Assembly (NCBI RefSeq): GCF_019977755.1
Contig: NZ_AP025144.1
Location: forward strand, 1,116,001 to 1,180,000
Length of the DNA stretch: 64,000 nucleotides
Source: Vibrio penaeicida
GTDB lineage: Bacteria > Pseudomonadota > Gammaproteobacteria > Enterobacterales > Vibrionaceae
Direction: 5' to 3'
Part shown: piece after piece, positions 48,029 through 59,055 of the stretch
Layout: each line of letters starts with the position of its first letter
Position numbering within the stretch: the stretch's first letter is position 1
Translations under genes and position numbers: made by a program
The notes under the pieces: generated by a model
What the model was told of the DNA's origin: nothing
What the model saw: only the letters and a program-made list of their open reading frames with translations
Database searches by the model: none

Positions 48029-48625
48029 ATGCCAAATAAGTTAAAGCTTTGTTCCTTAATCTCTCTTATGATCGTTAGCTTCGGAGCCCACTCAGCTTCA
48101 ACAACCCCTAGCGGATTGGTTGATGCGGCAATGGAGCGCACTGAGCATTTTGTGATATACGATGGTAGCTATGTCAGTATCCCTTATCCAAACGGTGATG
48201 TGGCGGCAAATAAAGGCGTTTGTACTGATGTAATCATACGAAGCTATAGAACTTTGGGAATAGACCTTCAAAAGCTAGTGCATGAAGACATGAAAGCCAA
48301 TTTTGATAACTACCCCTCGAAGCGATTATGGGGATTATCAAGACCAGATAAAAACATTGATCATCGTCGGGTACCTAACCTTCAAGCGTTCTTTAAGCGT
48401 AACGGGCAAAGCTTAGCGTTATCTAATGAAGGCAACAACTATCTTCCAGGTGATGTGGTTACTTGGATGCTTCCTGGAAACCTACCCCATATAGGCATCG
48501 TTGTTGAAGATAAATCAGATGACGGAAAAAGACCTCTGATTGTTCACAATATTGGTTGGGGACCGAAAATGGATGACATGTTATTTGATTATAAAATAAC
48601 AGGGCACTATCGCTATTTTCCTTGA
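48029..48625 (+). CDS. DUF1287 periplasmic protein
   Basis: 198-aa secreted protein with a signal peptide (residues 1-22, ending HSAS). It belongs to the DUF1287 family, whose members keep a Cys-Asp near YPNGDVAANKGVCTDVIIRSYR and a His in LPHIGIV, an arrangement like NlpC/P60-type cysteine peptidases. A role in cell-wall hydrolysis is possible but unproven. ATG at 48029 is chosen over TTG at 48023. Confidence 0.82.
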   Translation: MPNKLKLCSLISLMIVSFGAHSASTTPSGLVDAAMERTEHFVIYDGSYVSIPYPNGDVAANKGVCTDVIIRSYRTLGIDLQKLVHEDMKANFDNYPSKRLWGLSRPDKNIDHRRVPNLQAFFKRNGQSLALSNEGNNYLPGDVVTWMLPGNLPHIGIVVEDKSDDGKRPLIVHNIGWGPKMDDMLFDYKITGHYRYFP

Positions 48626-48687
48626 AGTAACCTTTCCTTAAAGTAATTCTCCTTAACGCACTTTCTTTCTTAGCCAGCTATAAACGA

Positions 48688-48711
48688 AAACCGACGCAGT
48701 AGCGTCGGTTT
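48688..48711. terminator. Bidirectional terminator between DUF1287 gene and sulP
   Basis: AAACCGACGC and GCGTCGGTTT form a 10-bp stem with loop AGTA between convergent genes. Confidence 0.8.
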
Positions 48712-48743
48712 AGTTATGTTGTCTTACATCTAGCGAGAAGCGA

Positions 48744-50300
48744 TTACGCCAGAATATCTGTTGCTACTTTGTAGCTTGGATCTTCTTTTACGTTAATCTC
48801 GACAAGGCTGCCGGCTTTATCTAACAGTGCTCGACAATCTTGGCTTAGATGGCGTAAGTGAAGCGTTTTACCCGCTGCGGAATACCGCTCTGCTAACGTT
48901 TCAATAGCTTCGATTGCTGAGTGGTCGGCAACACGAGAATCAGCGAAATCAACAATAACGTCTTCTGGATCATTTGGCGCATCAAATAACTCTAGGAAGT
49001 TTGCAGCTGAACCAAAGAAGATAGGACCATTAATGTGGTATTCCTTTGAGCCTTCGTCATTAATTTTGCTAGTGGCATAAATGTGCTTGGCATGTTCCCA
49101 AGCAAACATCAATGCAGATGCAATCACACCAACAGCTACTGCAACTGCAAGGTCGGTTAGTACAGTCACTACCGTTACGAGTACGATTACAAAGAAGTCT
49201 TGTTTTGGTACACGTCGTGCGAGTTTGAACGTCGCCCACTCAAACGTACCGATAACAACCATGAACATCACACCAACCAATGCGGCTAATGGAATCATTT
49301 CGATAAGGTTGGATGCGAATAGGATAAAGAAGAGCAATGCTAATGCAGCAACAATACCTGAAAGTCGACCACGACCACCCGAGTTTACGTTGATCATAGA
49401 TTGCCCAATCATTGCACAGCCGCCCATTGCACCGAACATTGAACAGGTCACATTCGCCATACCCTGACCAACACATTCACGGTTAGATTGACCGCGAGTG
49501 TTCGTCATTTCATCAAGCACTGTTAGTGTTAGTAGAGATTCAATCAGACCAATTGCCGCCAAAATGATGGCATAAGGAAGTATGATTTGCAGCGTTTCAA
49601 AAGAAACTGGCACGCTTGGGATAGAGAACGTTGGTAGCGATCCAGCTAATGTCGCGGCTTCGTCGCCACTCATTGTTCTCAGGAAGTCAACCACAGTACG
49701 TGTTTCTAAATCCAAACCTACGACTAAGCCAGTAACGGTCACGATCGCGACAAGTGAGGAAGGAACCGCTGTGGTGAACTTTGGTAAAAAGTGAATGATA
49801 GCCATGGTTAATGCGACCAAACCGAGCATTAACATCATTTGATCACCAGGTAGCCAAGTTAGCGCACCTTCTAGGTCAGGAGCTTTGAACTGGCCAAGCT
49901 GTGCCAAGAAGATAACAATGGCCAAACCATTAACGAAACCTATCATTACTGGATGTGGCACCATACGGATAAATTTACCGAGCTTAAATATGCCTGCTGC
50001 TATCTGTAAGATACCAGCGAGTAATATGGCAGCAAATAGGTATTGAACACCGTGAGTGATAACCAGACTTGTCATCACAACAGCCATAGCACCAGTAGCA
50101 CCAGAGATCATTCCCGGGCGGCCACCAAACACAGATGTGATTAAACCTACGATAAATGCAGCATACAGACCAACCATTGGGTCTACGCCTGCTACGAAAG
50201 CGAATGCGACGGCTTCAGGAACCAATGCAAGGGCAACGGTTAAGCCAGAAAGCACATCATTTTTTACAGAGTGCTTTGAAAATTGCGGAAATTCGAACAT
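48744..50300 (-). CDS. SulP-family anion transporter
   Basis: 518-aa inner-membrane transporter of the SulP/SLC26 family, with about 10-12 membrane segments, the [17 protein letters not shown] signature and a C-terminal cytoplasmic STAS domain from about residue 415 ([20 protein letters not shown]). Such proteins import sulfate, bicarbonate or dicarboxylates; sequence does not settle which. It is convergent with the DUF1287 gene and co-directional with rne. Its upstream region has a 30-bp tandem repeat. Confidence 0.9.
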   Translation of the reverse strand: MFEFPQFSKHSVKNDVLSGLTVALALVPEAVAFAFVAGVDPMVGLYAAFIVGLITSVFGGRPGMISGATGAMAVVMTSLVITHGVQYLFAAILLAGILQIAAGIFKLGKFIRMVPHPVMIGFVNGLAIVIFLAQLGQFKAPDLEGALTWLPGDQMMLMLGLVALTMAIIHFLPKFTTAVPSSLVAIVTVTGLVVGLDLETRTVVDFLRTMSGDEAATLAGSLPTFSIPSVPVSFETLQIILPYAIILAAIGLIESLLTLTVLDEMTNTRGQSNRECVGQGMANVTCSMFGAMGGCAMIGQSMINVNSGGRGRLSGIVAALALLFFILFASNLIEMIPLAALVGVMFMVVIGTFEWATFKLARRVPKQDFFVIVLVTVVTVLTDLAVAVAVGVIASALMFAWEHAKHIYATSKINDEGSKEYHINGPIFFGSAANFLELFDAPNDPEDVIVDFADSRVADHSAIEAIETLAERYSAAGKTLHLRHLSQDCRALLDKAGSLVEINVKEDPSYKVATDILA

Positions 50301-50656
50301 GTTAGCTCAGTCAATTAGCTTGATAATACGTAATTTCGACTATTGGGGCTGAGTAACAGGTTGTTTAAAAGAGCAGCTCAATAATCGACTGTTGAGTCGG
50401 CGAATCCTACCGAAAAGCGTGATGAAGTTCAATATTGATACCTAATTAATCAATAGTTACTCATTATGAACGCTTAAATTCTTATTATTTCAATAGATAC
50501 TGTTTCAATTGGTATCGCTCTAATTGATGCAGTTTCAAATGATAGCGACAGATTGATTTTTACCTTTCTGTCGTTTTACTTTTTTGGTAAAAACATTTGT
50601 TTTTAAATACAAAAAAGCAGGTCGCTGATGCGACCTGCTTTTAGTGTAGCACTAAG
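50301..50656. other. Region between rne and sulP with tandem 30-bp repeat
   Basis: 356 bp holding the sulP promoter and, at 50611-50642, the rne terminator. At 50492-50551 two adjacent 30-bp units share 20 of their first 26 bases, each containing GTTTCAA; ATTGAT and ATCAAT arms lie just upstream. No gene is recognised. Confidence 0.5.
50611..50642 (-). terminator. Terminator of rne
   Basis: AAAAGCAGGTCGC and GCGACCTGCTTTT form a 13-bp stem with loop TGAT, and TTTTTTG follows on the minus strand, just after the rne stop. Confidence 0.9.
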
Positions 50657-53600
50657 CTAGTAGTTGCCAGTTTTAGCCATACCAGCAGACGCTCGGTTTT
50701 TAGCAGCAATACTGCCTGCACCAATCGGCTGGAATCTTTCTGCTCTTAGAGGAGCTGCGACAACTTGTATTTCTTTTAGCTCATCACTGCCCGGCGCTTT
50801 TGCTGTTGGCGCAGAAACATGTGATTTCACTTGGTGAGAAACTTTTACCTTAATAGGCTCAGGTGACTCTTTAGATTGAACAGCTTTAGCTACATCTTGT
50901 GTCGCTGGAGTGGCTTCCTGAGCTTTAGCTACTTGAACCTCGGCTACTGCAGCTTCTACCACTGGAGTAGGAACTGGATCTGCAGATACCTGTTTTTCAG
51001 GTACTTCTGCTTTACGCGTTTCTACTTTAGGCTCTTCAACTTTAGGAGCTTCAACCTTAGCTGCTTCAACTGCCGGCGTGTTGTCTGTAGTGATTGATAC
51101 AGCTGGTTTTACTGTCTCTTCTACCACTGGCTGAGTTTCTGCAACAATTGAGTCTTGACGACGAATGATCACTTTGCCCATTGCCATTTCTGGGAATGAG
51201 TATCCACCATGTGCAGGTGCATGAATTTCGACGCGTTTCTCGACGGTTTCTTCTTTACGACGTTTTGGTTTCGCTAAGTCGTAGCGAGGCATGACTTTAC
51301 CCATCGCCATTTCTGGTGAAGCAACACCACCTTTACGTAAACGGAAAGGATTTGGTCTGCGATCACGACCACGACGACGGCGCTGACCACTCGCACGAAG
51401 ATGACGAGGTGAACGACGGTTACGACGCTGTTTTGTTTCCTCTTCTTCACCTTTTGCTTCTGGTTTTTTAGCTTCTACAGCAGCAGATTTTTTCAGCTGT
51501 TGTTCTGTATTCGCTTCTTCAGCGGCTTCGACTTTTTTGTTCTGGTCTTTCACTCGAACATTTTTCTTGAGCTGTCGACGTTGTCGGCGCTCTTTAACCT
51601 GTTCGGCTTTTTTCTCTTTCTTCTCTGGTTTTGAAGCTTGAGCTTCCGCAGCCAATTCCTGACCTTGTTTTGCTAGCTTATCGTTTTTAATTTCGTCCTT
51701 AACACGTTTGTCTTGACGAGGTTTACGATTCTGCTTGCGTGAATCAGCGGCTTTCTTAGTATCAGTTTCAGATACTTCAACCTCTTGATCACGGTCTCTG
51801 TCGCGGCGGCGATTGCGTGACTTATTGTCGCGTGAATTACGGCGACGGTTATCACGTTGGTCTTTACGATCACGACGCTGGCGGTTTCCACCATGGCGTT
51901 TCTCGTTTTTCTCTTCTTGTTTCTTCTCTTCTTCTTTCTTGGTTTCGGCTTCTTCACCAGAACCAAACAAGAAACTACCTAGCGCTTTAAATACTCGACC
52001 GAAGAAACTTGGTTGGTTTTCTTCATCTTTCTTAGCTTCTGGCTTACTCTTTGAAGTTGGTGCTGGTTTTGGAGCTGGGGCAGATTGTGCAGGTGCTGCA
52101 AAACCTTTAAGTGCCGGTTCTTCAAGCTTCTTAGGTTTAAGATCAGGTTCAGCAACCTCTTTGGCTTCCGCTTCTTTCATTGCTTCTAGTTTCTTAGGAA
52201 CAAGGTAAGAAAGCAGATCTTGCTCTTCACCATCGCGAATACGGATGACTTCGAAGTGCGGTGTTTCCATATCAGAATTAGGAACAACTGTGATTTTTAC
52301 TTCTTGGTGTTTTTCAATATGGTTAACAGAGCGACGCTTTTCATTCAGAAGGTAAGATGCAATAGCAACAGGTACTACTGCTAACACTTGTGACGTATTG
52401 TCTTTGAGTGCTTCTTCCTCGATTAAACGAAGAACAGAGAGAGCGAGTGATTCATTATCACGAACAACACCTGTACCCGTACAGCGAGGACAAATGTGAT
52501 GACTAGCTTCTGCAAGAGAAGGGCTCAAACGCTGTCGAGACATCTCCAACAGACCAAATCGGGATATACGACCAATCTGAACACGAGCGCGATCTAGGCG
52601 TACAGCTTCACGCAGTCGGTTCTCAACTTCACGCTGGTGGCGAACAGGGGTCATATCGATAAAGTCGATAACGACCAATCCACCTAGATCACGTAAACGC
52701 AATTGACGTGCAATTTCGTCGGCAGCTTCTAGGTTCGTGTTGAGCGCGGTTTCTTCGATATCGCCGCCTTTCGTCGCTCGGGCAGAGTTGATATCGATGG
52801 ATGTTAGTGCTTCGGTTGGATCGATAACTATTGAACCACCAGAAGGAAGACGAACTTCACGTTGGAAAGCGGATTCTATCTGACTTTCGATTTGGTAATG
52901 GCTGAATAGTGGAACTTCACCATCGTACTTTTTCACTCTGCTTATAAAGTCAGGGCGAATTAATTGAATGTGCTGCTTTGCACGCTCGTAAATGGTGTTG
53001 CTATCGATAAGGATTTCGCCAATATCACGACGCAAGTAGTCACGGATAGCACGAACAATCACGTTACTTTCTTGGTGAATTAGGAAAGGAGCCTCATTTG
53101 CGTTAGATGCTTCTTTGATGGCGTTCCAATGGTTAAGTAGGACATTTAAGTCCCATTCAAGCTCTTCTGCACTTTTACCTACACCTGCGGTGCGGACGAT
53201 AAGACCCATACCCTGAGGTAATTCTAAAGTGCTCAGTGCTGCTTTTAGTTGGGTGCGCTCATCACCTTCGATACGGCGTGAAATACCGCCAGCTCGAGGG
53301 TTATTAGGCATAAGAACAAGGTAACTACCTGCAAGAGAGATAAAAGTAGTAAGAGCAGCGCCTTTGCTGCCTCGCTCTTCTTTCTCTACTTGAACAATAA
53401 CTTCTTGACCTTCCTGAAGCACTTCTTTGATGCTAGGACGACCTTGGTAAGTGTAACCGTCAGGGAAGTAATCTTTGGCAATTTCTTTGAGTGGAAGGAA
53501 ACCGTGTCTCTCTGCACCATAGTCTACAAATGCAGCTTCTAGGCTTGGTTCAATTCGAGTGATACGTCCTTTGTATATGTTCGCTTTTTTTGATTCATGA

Positions 53601-53698
53601 CCAGGACTTTCGATATCTAAATCAAAAAGTCGCTGTCCGTCGACCAAGGCGACACGCAACTCTTCTTTTTGAGTTGCGTTGATTAACATTCTTTTCAT
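50657..53698 (-). CDS. rne: Ribonuclease E
   Basis: 1013-aa endoribonuclease initiating mRNA decay and processing rRNA and tRNA, and scaffold of the degradosome. N-terminal half: RNase H-like/S1 domain (about 1-125), 5'-sensor, DNase-I-like catalytic part with [14 protein letters not shown] and VVIDFIDM (metal Asp), and the zinc-link CPRCTGTG. The C-terminal half is disordered, with acidic and Arg-rich RNA-binding tracts (about 600-800), two copies of a PEMAMGKV segment, and a terminal [21 protein letters not shown] stretch like PNPase-binding tails. The transcript has a long leader. Confidence 0.97.
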   Translation of the reverse strand: MKRMLINATQKEELRVALVDGQRLFDLDIESPGHESKKANIYKGRITRIEPSLEAAFVDYGAERHGFLPLKEIAKDYFPDGYTYQGRPSIKEVLQEGQEVIVQVEKEERGSKGAALTTFISLAGSYLVLMPNNPRAGGISRRIEGDERTQLKAALSTLELPQGMGLIVRTAGVGKSAEELEWDLNVLLNHWNAIKEASNANEAPFLIHQESNVIVRAIRDYLRRDIGEILIDSNTIYERAKQHIQLIRPDFISRVKKYDGEVPLFSHYQIESQIESAFQREVRLPSGGSIVIDPTEALTSIDINSARATKGGDIEETALNTNLEAADEIARQLRLRDLGGLVVIDFIDMTPVRHQREVENRLREAVRLDRARVQIGRISRFGLLEMSRQRLSPSLAEASHHICPRCTGTGVVRDNESLALSVLRLIEEEALKDNTSQVLAVVPVAIASYLLNEKRRSVNHIEKHQEVKITVVPNSDMETPHFEVIRIRDGEEQDLLSYLVPKKLEAMKEAEAKEVAEPDLKPKKLEEPALKGFAAPAQSAPAPKPAPTSKSKPEAKKDEENQPSFFGRVFKALGSFLFGSGEEAETKKEEEKKQEEKNEKRHGGNRQRRDRKDQRDNRRRNSRDNKSRNRRRDRDRDQEVEVSETDTKKAADSRKQNRKPRQDKRVKDEIKNDKLAKQGQELAAEAQASKPEKKEKKAEQVKERRQRRQLKKNVRVKDQNKKVEAAEEANTEQQLKKSAAVEAKKPEAKGEEEETKQRRNRRSPRHLRASGQRRRRGRDRRPNPFRLRKGGVASPEMAMGKVMPRYDLAKPKRRKEETVEKRVEIHAPAHGGYSFPEMAMGKVIIRRQDSIVAETQPVVEETVKPAVSITTDNTPAVEAAKVEAPKVEEPKVETRKAEVPEKQVSADPVPTPVVEAAVAEVQVAKAQEATPATQDVAKAVQSKESPEPIKVKVSHQVKSHVSAPTAKAPGSDELKEIQVVAAPLRAERFQPIGAGSIAAKNRASAGMAKTGNY

Positions 53699-54194
53699 TG
53701 TTAAAAAATCTCGTTGTCTTTTTCTTTGTTTTGATTATTCAACTTGTCGCTTCGCACTTTTCTTATGGTGTCTGATCCCGTGGTTTATCGTTGCAACCTC
53801 ACGGCTGGGAGGGATGCTCTAGGACACTTCAGTTGCCACACAATCATAAAAAAACGTGTGACCTGCCTGTTTTGGCAGTCATAACTCAACACAAGTAAAG
53901 AGAGTAGAACGACAAGTGATACTTCTGTCTCTATGTCTGACGCCCATTGCTGCATAAAGATTGAGAAGCGATCTACTCTTGTTGCTGATTGCTCATGGAT
54001 TCTGCGACCAAGTGAAATAAGGGACGTTTCATTATTGCGATATGAAAATATCCAACTAAGCAGAAGAAGTTGTTTCCGGATATGCCGGTAAAGACCTCTT
54101 TCAAGCTCAAAATGGAAAAGTATCTGCGCAACTGACTTTGCATCGTCTTATTTGTTGGTATGAGTACGAAATGTAATCAATTTGACCATTGCAG
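53699..54194 (-). promoter_or_regulatory. Long 5' untranslated leader of rne
   Basis: If transcription starts near 54194 the rne mRNA has a leader of about 500 nt. In E. coli a 361-nt rne leader folds into stems that let RNase E control its own message. Stems visible here include TGCC/GGCA near 53868-53876 and CCGG/CCGG near 54076-54088. Sequence similarity to the E. coli leader is not evident by eye. Confidence 0.55.
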
Positions 54195-54200
54195 CACTGA

Positions 54201-54229
54201 ACTATAGCAGTGCGGAGAAAAGTGGGCAA
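54201..54229 (-). promoter_or_regulatory. Promoter of rne
   Basis: On the minus strand TTGCCC (54229-54224), a 17-bp spacer and TATAGT (54206-54201) form a good sigma70 promoter. The -10 lies inside a GCACTG/CAGTGC inverted repeat. Confidence 0.65.
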
Positions 54230-54459
54230 TCAGCTTTCCATTAATGTGTTAAAAAAATGAGAGATGAAAAATTCAAAGCCTTTGTAATTAGCTGTTATTA
54301 ATGAATTAATTAGATATAACCCTTACCTTGTACAATTATTCACCCACTAGTTATGCACAACTTTTTTCACCGATAGAAATAAAAAGTTTTGATCTTTTCA
54401 TGAAACTGCCATTTTCGTTGGGCTGACAGTGCATTTTGACTGGTGAAGTGGAGTGAAGA

Positions 54460-54468
54460 TGTTAGAAT
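54460..54468 (+). promoter_or_regulatory. Extended -10 promoter of rluC, leaderless start
   Basis: TGTTAGAAT is an extended -10 element whose expected start point (about 54475) coincides with the rluC ATG at 54476. No ribosome-binding site precedes that ATG. Confidence 0.5.
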
Positions 54469-54475
54469 GCGCGAC

Positions 54476-55426
54476 ATGAACGAAATCAAAACAACCGTAC
54501 AGTTTGTCGATATTGACGAAGATATGGCAGGGCAAAGAATTGATAACTTTTTGCGCAACCAACTTAAAAATATCCCTAAAAGCATGATTTATCGTATTTT
54601 GCGTAAAGGCGAAGTGCGAGTGAATAAAAAAAGAATCAAAGCGGAGTACAAGCTTCAGCCCGGGGATATCGTGCGTATACCTCCAGTCAAAATAACCGCA
54701 GAGCCTGAAGCGGCACCAGTAAGTACCAAGCTAAATAAAGTGGCAGAGCTGGAAAAGCACATCATCTTCGAAGATGATCATATGCTGATTCTTAACAAGC
54801 CTTCTGGCATTGCGGTACATGGTGGGAGCGGTCTTAAATTTGGTGCGATAGAAGCACTGCGCGCGCTTCGACCTGATGCGAGGTTTTTGGAACTTGTCCA
54901 CCGAATCGATCGTGACACCTCAGGCATCTTGTTAGTAGCGAAGAAGCGTTCGGCATTGAGGCATTTGCAAGCTCAGTTTCGTGAAAAAACGGTACAAAAA
55001 TACTATTTTGCTTTGGTGATGGGGCAGTGGAAAAATAGCTGTAAAGTGGTTAACGCGCCTCTTCTTAAAAATGAAGTGAACAGCATTGTAAGAGTAAACC
55101 CAAAAGGTAAGCCTTCTGAAACTCGATTTAAAGTTTTAGAGAGGTTCGAGCAAGCCACATTGGTGCAAGCCAGCCCAATTACTGGAAGAACTCATCAAAT
55201 TCGAGTTCATGTGCAGTATACCGGACACCCTATAGGTTGGGATGATCGCTATGGTGATCCGCGATTTGATGCTTACACGTCTAAAGTGGGCTTAAACAGA
55301 TTGTTCTTACACGCGGCGAACATTAAATTTGAGCACCCCGGTTCGAGCGAGAAGGTCGATATTTCTGCTCCAATGGGTGATAAATTGGAAAAAGTACTCA
55401 AAGGTCTTAGAGAACTTGCAGAATAA
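54476..55426 (+). CDS. rluC: RluC, 23S rRNA pseudouridine synthase
   Basis: 316-aa RluA-family enzyme that makes pseudouridine at three positions of 23S rRNA in E. coli (955, 2504, 2580). An N-terminal S4 domain (about 15-75) precedes the catalytic domain with the Asp of HRIDRDTSGILLVAKK and the ITGRTHQIRVH motif. The start at 54476 (MNEIKTTVQFVDIDEDM) matches relatives; the longer frame from GTG at 54443 does not. It is divergent from rne, as in E. coli. Confidence 0.95.
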   Translation: MNEIKTTVQFVDIDEDMAGQRIDNFLRNQLKNIPKSMIYRILRKGEVRVNKKRIKAEYKLQPGDIVRIPPVKITAEPEAAPVSTKLNKVAELEKHIIFEDDHMLILNKPSGIAVHGGSGLKFGAIEALRALRPDARFLELVHRIDRDTSGILLVAKKRSALRHLQAQFREKTVQKYYFALVMGQWKNSCKVVNAPLLKNEVNSIVRVNPKGKPSETRFKVLERFEQATLVQASPITGRTHQIRVHVQYTGHPIGWDDRYGDPRFDAYTSKVGLNRLFLHAANIKFEHPGSSEKVDISAPMGDKLEKVLKGLRELAE

Positions 55427-55608
55427 CATGGCATCTCGATAGTTCTCGTGATCCAACCATAACCATTCTGTCCGGCTCTGATGTATTTACACAGATATAA
55501 AGAGGCCGCACGAAAATGCGGTCTTTATTGAAAGTTAGCTCACTTCTTAGATAGGTCGCCAAAGCTAGCTTGAGTATATATCTCTGTAAAACTAATACGC
55601 TGGTAAAT

Positions 55609-56193
55609 TTAAATAGTTCGCATACCTTGTTTTTCTAACATTGCGATTAATGTAATTAATGGCAGCCCAACCAGCGTATTCGGGTCTTTTCCTTCTAGCT
55701 TCTCAAAAAGCGCAATACCAAGCCCTTCACTCTTAAAACTGCCAGCGCAAAAATAGGGCTCTTCTTTGTCAACGTAACTTTCGATCATGCTGTCGGTTAG
55801 TTGGCGGAAATGAACAATAAACGTATCTAATTCCACATCACAATGGTCATTTTCTGTGTTGTATAGAGCGACCCCAGTATAAAAGGTTATGCTTTTACCA
55901 CTCTGAGCTTGAAGTTGTTGAATCGCTTTCGCTCGCGTATGAGGCTTCCCAACGATTTTTCCGTCGATAACGCATATTTGGTCAGAGCCAATAATCAGCG
56001 CAGGTGAAGATACTGGACATGAGCGAGCTTTGAGTTCTGCCAGTCTCAAAACCAGTGCTTGTGGTGTTTCGCCTTCACGAACGGTTTCTTCACAATTTGG
56101 AGAGGCGACAGAAAAGGGCAGGCTTAACTTTTCTAAGATGGTGCGTCTAAATGGAGAAGTCGATGCTAAAATCAGTTTCGGAGTCGTATTCAT
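55609..56193 (-). CDS. Maf-type nucleotide pyrophosphatase (YceF-like)
   Basis: 194-aa Maf/HAM1-fold enzyme, probably hydrolysing 7-methyl-GTP as reported for the E. coli YceF subgroup. It begins LILASTSPFRRTILEKL with the conserved SxxR, and has GSDQICVIDGKI with the catalytic Asp and FKSEGLGIALFE. Its place just upstream of and divergent from yceD matches E. coli yceF. Confidence 0.92.
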   Translation of the reverse strand: MNTTPKLILASTSPFRRTILEKLSLPFSVASPNCEETVREGETPQALVLRLAELKARSCPVSSPALIIGSDQICVIDGKIVGKPHTRAKAIQQLQAQSGKSITFYTGVALYNTENDHCDVELDTFIVHFRQLTDSMIESYVDKEEPYFCAGSFKSEGLGIALFEKLEGKDPNTLVGLPLITLIAMLEKQGMRTI

Positions 56194-56289
56194 TTGGTCA
56201 GGATTATTACGGGTTTGAGAAAGAATAAACTAAGTTTTATTGGTTATCCTCGAAATAAGGAAAAAAACGCATTTTTTTGTCCTTTTTCT

Positions 56290-56318
56290 TTGACTCATGA
56301 AGATTTGAACGATAATAT
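56290..56318 (+). promoter_or_regulatory. Promoter of yceD-rpmF operon, near-leaderless
   Basis: TTGACT (56290-56295), a 17-bp spacer and TAATAT (56313-56318) form a strong sigma70 promoter. Transcription should begin about 56325, only 2-4 nt before the yceD ATG. Confidence 0.75.
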
Positions 56319-56327
56319 TCGCGCCCT

Positions 56328-56852
56328 ATGCAAAAGGTAAAAATACCGCGAACGGTTGACCCAGCGAAAGCTGCTCAAAAAAGATTGGATTACGATGGCA
56401 TCATCCAAACTAGTCTTTTCAAGCGCTTAGCAGACACAGCCGAAGGCGTAAAACGTGACGCAAAAGTCTCATTGTCCTTTGGGCATGATGAACAGCGATT
56501 AGTCGTTATCTCTGGTAAAGCTGACGTCGAAATCGATTTAGAATGTCAACGTTGTAATGAAGTTTTCACACAAGCGTGTGAAGTCCAATTTACTTATACT
56601 CCCTTCTATAGTGAGAAAAGTGAAGAGGATGCACCGGAAGAGTACGATTTGGTAGATCTGAACGAGTACGGTGAAGTCGACTTAATACAACTTGTTGAAG
56701 ATGAGTTCATCTTATCCTTGCCTCAAGTAGCAATGCACGATGATGCGGATTGTAGCGTTAATTCAGACAATTTGGTGTTTGGCGAAATCCCCGAAGAAGT
56801 GGTGGACGAAAAACCGAACCCATTTGATGTTTTAAAAGACTTAAAACGTTAA
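56328..56852 (+). CDS. yceD: YceD, DUF177 protein
   Basis: 174-aa protein of the YceD/DUF177 family, linked to 23S rRNA accumulation. It starts MQKVKIPRTVDPAKAAQKRLDY, closely like E. coli YceD, which fixes the start. It has a CxxC pair in LECQRCNEVF and ends NPFDVLKDLKR. It lies first in the rpmF-plsX-fab operon. No ribosome-binding site precedes the ATG. Confidence 0.94.
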   Translation: MQKVKIPRTVDPAKAAQKRLDYDGIIQTSLFKRLADTAEGVKRDAKVSLSFGHDEQRLVVISGKADVEIDLECQRCNEVFTQACEVQFTYTPFYSEKSEEDAPEEYDLVDLNEYGEVDLIQLVEDEFILSLPQVAMHDDADCSVNSDNLVFGEIPEEVVDEKPNPFDVLKDLKR

Positions 56853-56882
56853 TTTTTAAGTAATAACATAGGAGTAGGGTCA

Positions 56883-57053
56883 ATGGCCGTACAAAAGAGT
56901 AAGAAATCACGTTCAATGCGTGGCATGCGTCGTTCACACGATGCACTAACTTCTAGTGCACTTTCTGTAGACGCAACTTCAGGTGAAACTCACCTACGTC
57001 ACAACGTGACTGCTGACGGTTACTACCGTGGCAAAAAGGTTATCAACAAGTAA
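56883..57053 (+). CDS. rpmF: 50S ribosomal protein L32
   Basis: 56-aa L32: it starts [20 protein letters not shown] and ends GKKVINK, matching the family throughout. AGGAGTAGGGTC provides a strong ribosome-binding site. It lies 30 nt after yceD and 9 nt before plsX, the conserved order linking ribosome and lipid synthesis. Confidence 0.98.
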   Translation: MAVQKSKKSRSMRGMRRSHDALTSSALSVDATSGETHLRHNVTADGYYRGKKVINK

Positions 57054-57062
57054 GGTTAACCT

Positions 57063-58088
57063 TTGCAAACTATTACCGTTGCACTCGATGCAATGGGCGG
57101 GGACTTCGGTCCTCGCGTAACAGTGCCTGCCGCCGTGCAGGCATTGTCGCATTTCCCAGAGCTAAAAGTGATCTTAATTGGTGATCGCGATCTGATCACG
57201 TCTCAACTTTCCCGAATAGGGTATATTCCAAATTCTCGCTTAAGCGTTAGGCACAGCGAACGAACCATCTCCAACACAGAACGTCCTTCTCAAGCTTTAA
57301 GAAATAGCAGCGGCAGTTCAATGAAACTGTGTATCGATAGCGTTGAAGAAAAGATAGCAGATGCGTGTGTAAGCGGCGGGAATACTGGCGCTTTAATGGC
57401 ACTATCACGATTTAGGTTGAAACTGTTACCTGGAATAGAAAGACCCGCTTTGGTCTCAGCGCTACCAACTGCCAATGGAAACAAAACGTGGATGTTGGAT
57501 CTTGGTGCGAACGTATCCTGTGATGCAGATACTTTATTCCAGTTTGCAGTTATGGGCAGCGCCCTTGCAGAACAACACCTCGAACGCACGCCTACTGTGG
57601 CTATTCTGAATATTGGCGAAGAAGATATAAAGGGCAATGATCTGGTCAAGCGATGCGCAGAGCTTCTATCTGATACCGATGAAGTCAACTATATCGGTTA
57701 TGTAGAAGGGGATCAGTTATTGCATGATTCTGCCGATGTTGTTGTTTGCGATGGTTTCGTCGGCAATGTTTGTCTCAAAACAACAGAAGGGGTTGCGCAC
57801 TTATTCCTCAATAAACTGAAAAGCCAGCTTTCTGGTTCAGGGATAAAAGCCTGGATTGCAAGAAAATTGTTCGGTGGTCTTTTAGATGAACTCAAAAACC
57901 TGAACCCCGACCAGTATAACGGCGCAAGTTTGTTAGGATTGCGCGGCATTGTCATTAAAAGTCATGGAAGTGCTGATGTATCGGCGGTCGTCAATGCAAT
58001 TGGCGAAGCGGTACACGAGGTCAAACGACAGGTTCCCAGCCGGATTAGTGATCGTTTGGAAGCGGTTTTACTCGAGAGGCATTATTAG
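57063..58088 (+). CDS. plsX: PlsX, phosphate acyltransferase
   Basis: Makes acyl phosphate from acyl-ACP for phospholipid synthesis. The 341-aa protein starts at TTG ([22 protein letters not shown], like other Vibrio PlsX), with AAGG upstream. Motifs include [29 protein letters not shown] and [14 protein letters not shown]. It ends 5 nt before fabH. A TTG start may keep translation low. Confidence 0.95.
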   Translation: MQTITVALDAMGGDFGPRVTVPAAVQALSHFPELKVILIGDRDLITSQLSRIGYIPNSRLSVRHSERTISNTERPSQALRNSSGSSMKLCIDSVEEKIADACVSGGNTGALMALSRFRLKLLPGIERPALVSALPTANGNKTWMLDLGANVSCDADTLFQFAVMGSALAEQHLERTPTVAILNIGEEDIKGNDLVKRCAELLSDTDEVNYIGYVEGDQLLHDSADVVVCDGFVGNVCLKTTEGVAHLFLNKLKSQLSGSGIKAWIARKLFGGLLDELKNLNPDQYNGASLLGLRGIVIKSHGSADVSAVVNAIGEAVHEVKRQVPSRISDRLEAVLLERHY

Positions 58089-58093
58089 TCTTC

Positions 58094-59047
58094 ATGTATA
58101 GCAAAATTTTAGGAACAGGCAGCTACCTGCCGTCTCAAGTGCGTACAAACGCTGATCTTGAGAAAATGGTAGATACAAGTGATGAGTGGATCGTAACTCG
58201 TACTGGCATTAAAGAACGCCGTATCTCTGCGGAGAACGAAACGGTTGCCGACATGGCTTACCACGCTTCTGTTAACGCTATTGAAATGGCAGGTATTGAT
58301 CGCAGAGATATCGATTTGATTATCGTCGCGACAACCAGTGGAAGTCACGCATTCCCTTCTTCTGCATGCCAGCTTCAGGCTCAGCTCGATATTAGCGGCT
58401 GTCCTGCGTTTGATTTAGCTGCAGCGTGCTCCGGGTTTGTCTACGCTTTATCGGTGGCTGATCAACATATTAAATCGGGTATGTGTAAAAACGTACTGGT
58501 TGTTGGCTCTGATACGCTCTCTAAAACTTGCGATCCAACTGACCGCTCAACTTTCATCTTATTTGGTGATGGTGCAGGTGCTGTTGTCGTGGGTAAAAGT
58601 GAAGAGCCGGGCATTCTTTCTACTCATCTTCATTCAGACGGTCGCTTTGGTGATTTGCTTAATTTACCAATGGCTAGCCGAGAAAGCGCAGAGTCAGATA
58701 AGTGGCTGCATATGGCAGGTAACGAAGTCTTTAAAGTAGCGGTGACTCAGCTTTCTCGATTGGTAAAAGACACACTTGAAGCCAATGAGATGGAAAAAGA
58801 TGAACTAGACTGGCTAGTGCCTCACCAAGCGAACCTTAGGATCATCACCGCTACCGCTAAGAAACTGTCTATGTCGATGGATCAAGTTGTTGTGACATTA
58901 GATCGCCATGGTAATACCTCTGCGGCTACAATCCCGACGGCATTGGATGAAGCGGTACGTGATGGACGCATCAAACGCGGTCAGACACTACTATTAGAAG
59001 CATTCGGTGGCGGCTTTACTTGGGGTTCGGCTTTAGTCCGATTCTAA
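58094..59047 (+). CDS. fabH: FabH, 3-oxoacyl-ACP synthase III
   Basis: Starts fatty acid synthesis by condensing acetyl-CoA with malonyl-ACP. The 317-aa protein carries the triad Cys112 (AACSGF), His in VPHQANLRI and Asn in HGNTSAAT. Length equals E. coli FabH. It overlaps nothing but follows plsX closely. A terminator-like stem at 59056 separates it from fabD. Confidence 0.97.
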   Translation: MYSKILGTGSYLPSQVRTNADLEKMVDTSDEWIVTRTGIKERRISAENETVADMAYHASVNAIEMAGIDRRDIDLIIVATTSGSHAFPSSACQLQAQLDISGCPAFDLAAACSGFVYALSVADQHIKSGMCKNVLVVGSDTLSKTCDPTDRSTFILFGDGAGAVVVGKSEEPGILSTHLHSDGRFGDLLNLPMASRESAESDKWLHMAGNEVFKVAVTQLSRLVKDTLEANEMEKDELDWLVPHQANLRIITATAKKLSMSMDQVVVTLDRHGNTSAATIPTALDEAVRDGRIKRGQTLLLEAFGGGFTWGSALVRF

Positions 59048-59055
59048 TGATTTCT

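Noticed and set aside
51813..52208. Long plus-strand frame opposite rne
   Set aside because: Shadow of the Lys/Glu/Arg-rich region of RNase E; the Ser/Phe/Leu composition is the antisense of that tract.
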